From Polaribacter atrinae (GTDB lineage Bacteria > Bacteroidota > Bacteroidia > Flavobacteriales > Flavobacteriaceae), in contig NZ_CP150660.1 of assembly GCF_038023995.1 (NCBI RefSeq), positions 3,098,501 to 3,162,500 on the forward strand: 64,000 nt of DNA, written 5' to 3'. Position 1 is the stretch's first letter; the number at the start of each line of letters is the position of its first letter. The translations under genes were made by a program, and so were the position numbers. The notes under the pieces were generated by a model that was not told the DNA's origin, did no database searches, and saw nothing but the letters and a program-made list of their open reading frames with translations. This document shows, in pieces, positions 63,494-64,000 of the stretch.

Positions 63494-64000
63494 ATGAAAA
63501 AAATATTCCTATTCCTGTTTAGTACTGTGCTATTAACCTCTTGTAATGCTATAAAAGTTACAACAGATTACGATAATAAAGTTGATTTTAATCAATACAA
63601 AACATTTGCTTTTTACAAACCAGGAATTGATAAAGCAGAAATTTCTGATATTGATAAAAAACGAATTTTACGAGCAATAGAGTCAGAACTTATAGCGCAA
63701 GGTTTTTCTAAGTCTGAGAATCCAGATATGTTGGTGAGTATATTTACCAAGTCTAGAGAAAAGGTAGATGTACAGCAAAATAATAATTTTGGATACGGTT
63801 ATGGTTGGGGTTGGAATCCTTGGATGATGGGAGGCATGAATAATAATATTAACGTTTCTCAATACACAGAAGGTACGTTGTTTGTAGACTTTATAGATAA
63901 AAAGAAAAAAGAATTGGTTTGGCAAGGAATTGGAACAGGAGCTTTAAAGCTTCAGAATAGAGAAAAAAAAGAAGCTAGAATTAAAGAGTTTGTAAAAGAA
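63494..64000 (+). CDS. DUF4136 domain-containing lipoprotein (cut by window edge)
   Basis: 169 codons are visible from the ATG at 63494 and the frame runs off the window. Lipoprotein signal MKKIFLFLFSTVLLTSCNA (Cys 17), then the DUF4136 start VTTDYDNKVDFNQYKTFAFY, PDMLVSIFTKSREKV, a glycine/tryptophan-rich loop and GTLFVDFIDKKKKELVWQGIG. The function of the family is unknown; it is an envelope protein. Confidence 0.9.
   Translation, partial: MKKIFLFLFSTVLLTSCNAIKVTTDYDNKVDFNQYKTFAFYKPGIDKAEISDIDKKRILRAIESELIAQGFSKSENPDMLVSIFTKSREKVDVQQNNNFGYGYGWGWNPWMMGGMNNNINVSQYTEGTLFVDFIDKKKKELVWQGIGTGALKLQNREKKEARIKEFVKE

Overview
The window is AT-rich DNA from a member of the Bacteroidota, most likely a marine Flavobacteriaceae of the Polaribacter / Tenacibaculum type. 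Support: promoters of the Bacteroidota form (TTG-N19-TAnnTTTG), a type IX secretion (T9SS) sorting domain and a PorP/SprF-like protein, a CcoNO-fused cbb3 oxidase, a BACON domain, many lipoproteins, and a PL6-type alginate lyase. The genus is an inference. No rRNA, CRISPR array, plasmid or phage module was seen.

Layout. 1-2.2 kb: end of an M1 aminopeptidase and a DUF58 protein. 2.2-2.6 kb: two identical tRNA-Asp genes made by a tandem duplication that also copied the last codons of the DUF58 gene. 2.8-14.3 kb: micro-aerobic respiration locus (Crp/Fnr regulator, CcoI, HemN, CcoS, CcoNO, CcoQ, CcoP, CcoG, CcoH, TauE/SafE-like protein) with deoD inserted; matching palindromes lie in front of ccoI and ccoS. 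14.5-23.4 kb: PorP-like protein, then a minus-strand cell-envelope cluster (CBS protein, nadK, DUF6089, uppS, bamA, two ompH/skp genes, murI). 23.4-25 kb: pdxJ and an alpha/beta hydrolase. 25-36 kb: accessory region with a TetR regulator, a short-chain dehydrogenase without a normal start codon, two alpha/beta hydrolase genes each cut by one amber codon, MFS and DUF1684 genes, a CocE/NonD hydrolase, and a frameshifted PL6 alginate lyase. 36-42.8 kb: DJ-1/PfpI lipoprotein, YgiQ radical SAM protein, an intact IS256-family element with 8-bp target duplication, and a cytidylyltransferase/GHMP-kinase fusion. 42.9-50 kb: LytTR regulator with a frameshifted LytS-type kinase, an FAD monooxygenase with DnaJ-type zinc motifs, a methyltransferase, a dienelactone hydrolase, and a SigZ sigma factor next to a cysteine-rich micro-peptide and a DUF3703 protein. 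50-57.7 kb: TPR-histidine kinase / LytTR pair followed by a five-gene operon of largely unknown function ending in an M48 protease with a TerB-like tail. 58-64 kb: plug-only TonB-receptor-like protein, the fused mutase IcmF, an M15 peptidase, a small HExxH protein and a DUF4136 lipoprotein.

How the parts work together. The respiration locus is a full kit for a high-affinity cbb3 oxidase: copper loading (CcoI, perhaps the TauE-like protein), assembly (CcoS, CcoG, CcoH), structure (CcoNO, CcoQ, CcoP) and oxygen-independent porphyrin synthesis (HemN), with a Crp/Fnr protein as likely regulator. The BamA cluster builds the outer membrane. The alginate lyase has twin GntR-like operator repeats but is broken. 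Six genes between 25 and 47 kb carry a single lesion each in an otherwise intact frame; either this part of the genome is decaying or some are sequence errors. The most novel-looking locus is the 52.8-57.6 kb operon beside its two-component pair; the 33-residue, 11-cysteine peptide beside sigZ is the most easily missed gene.
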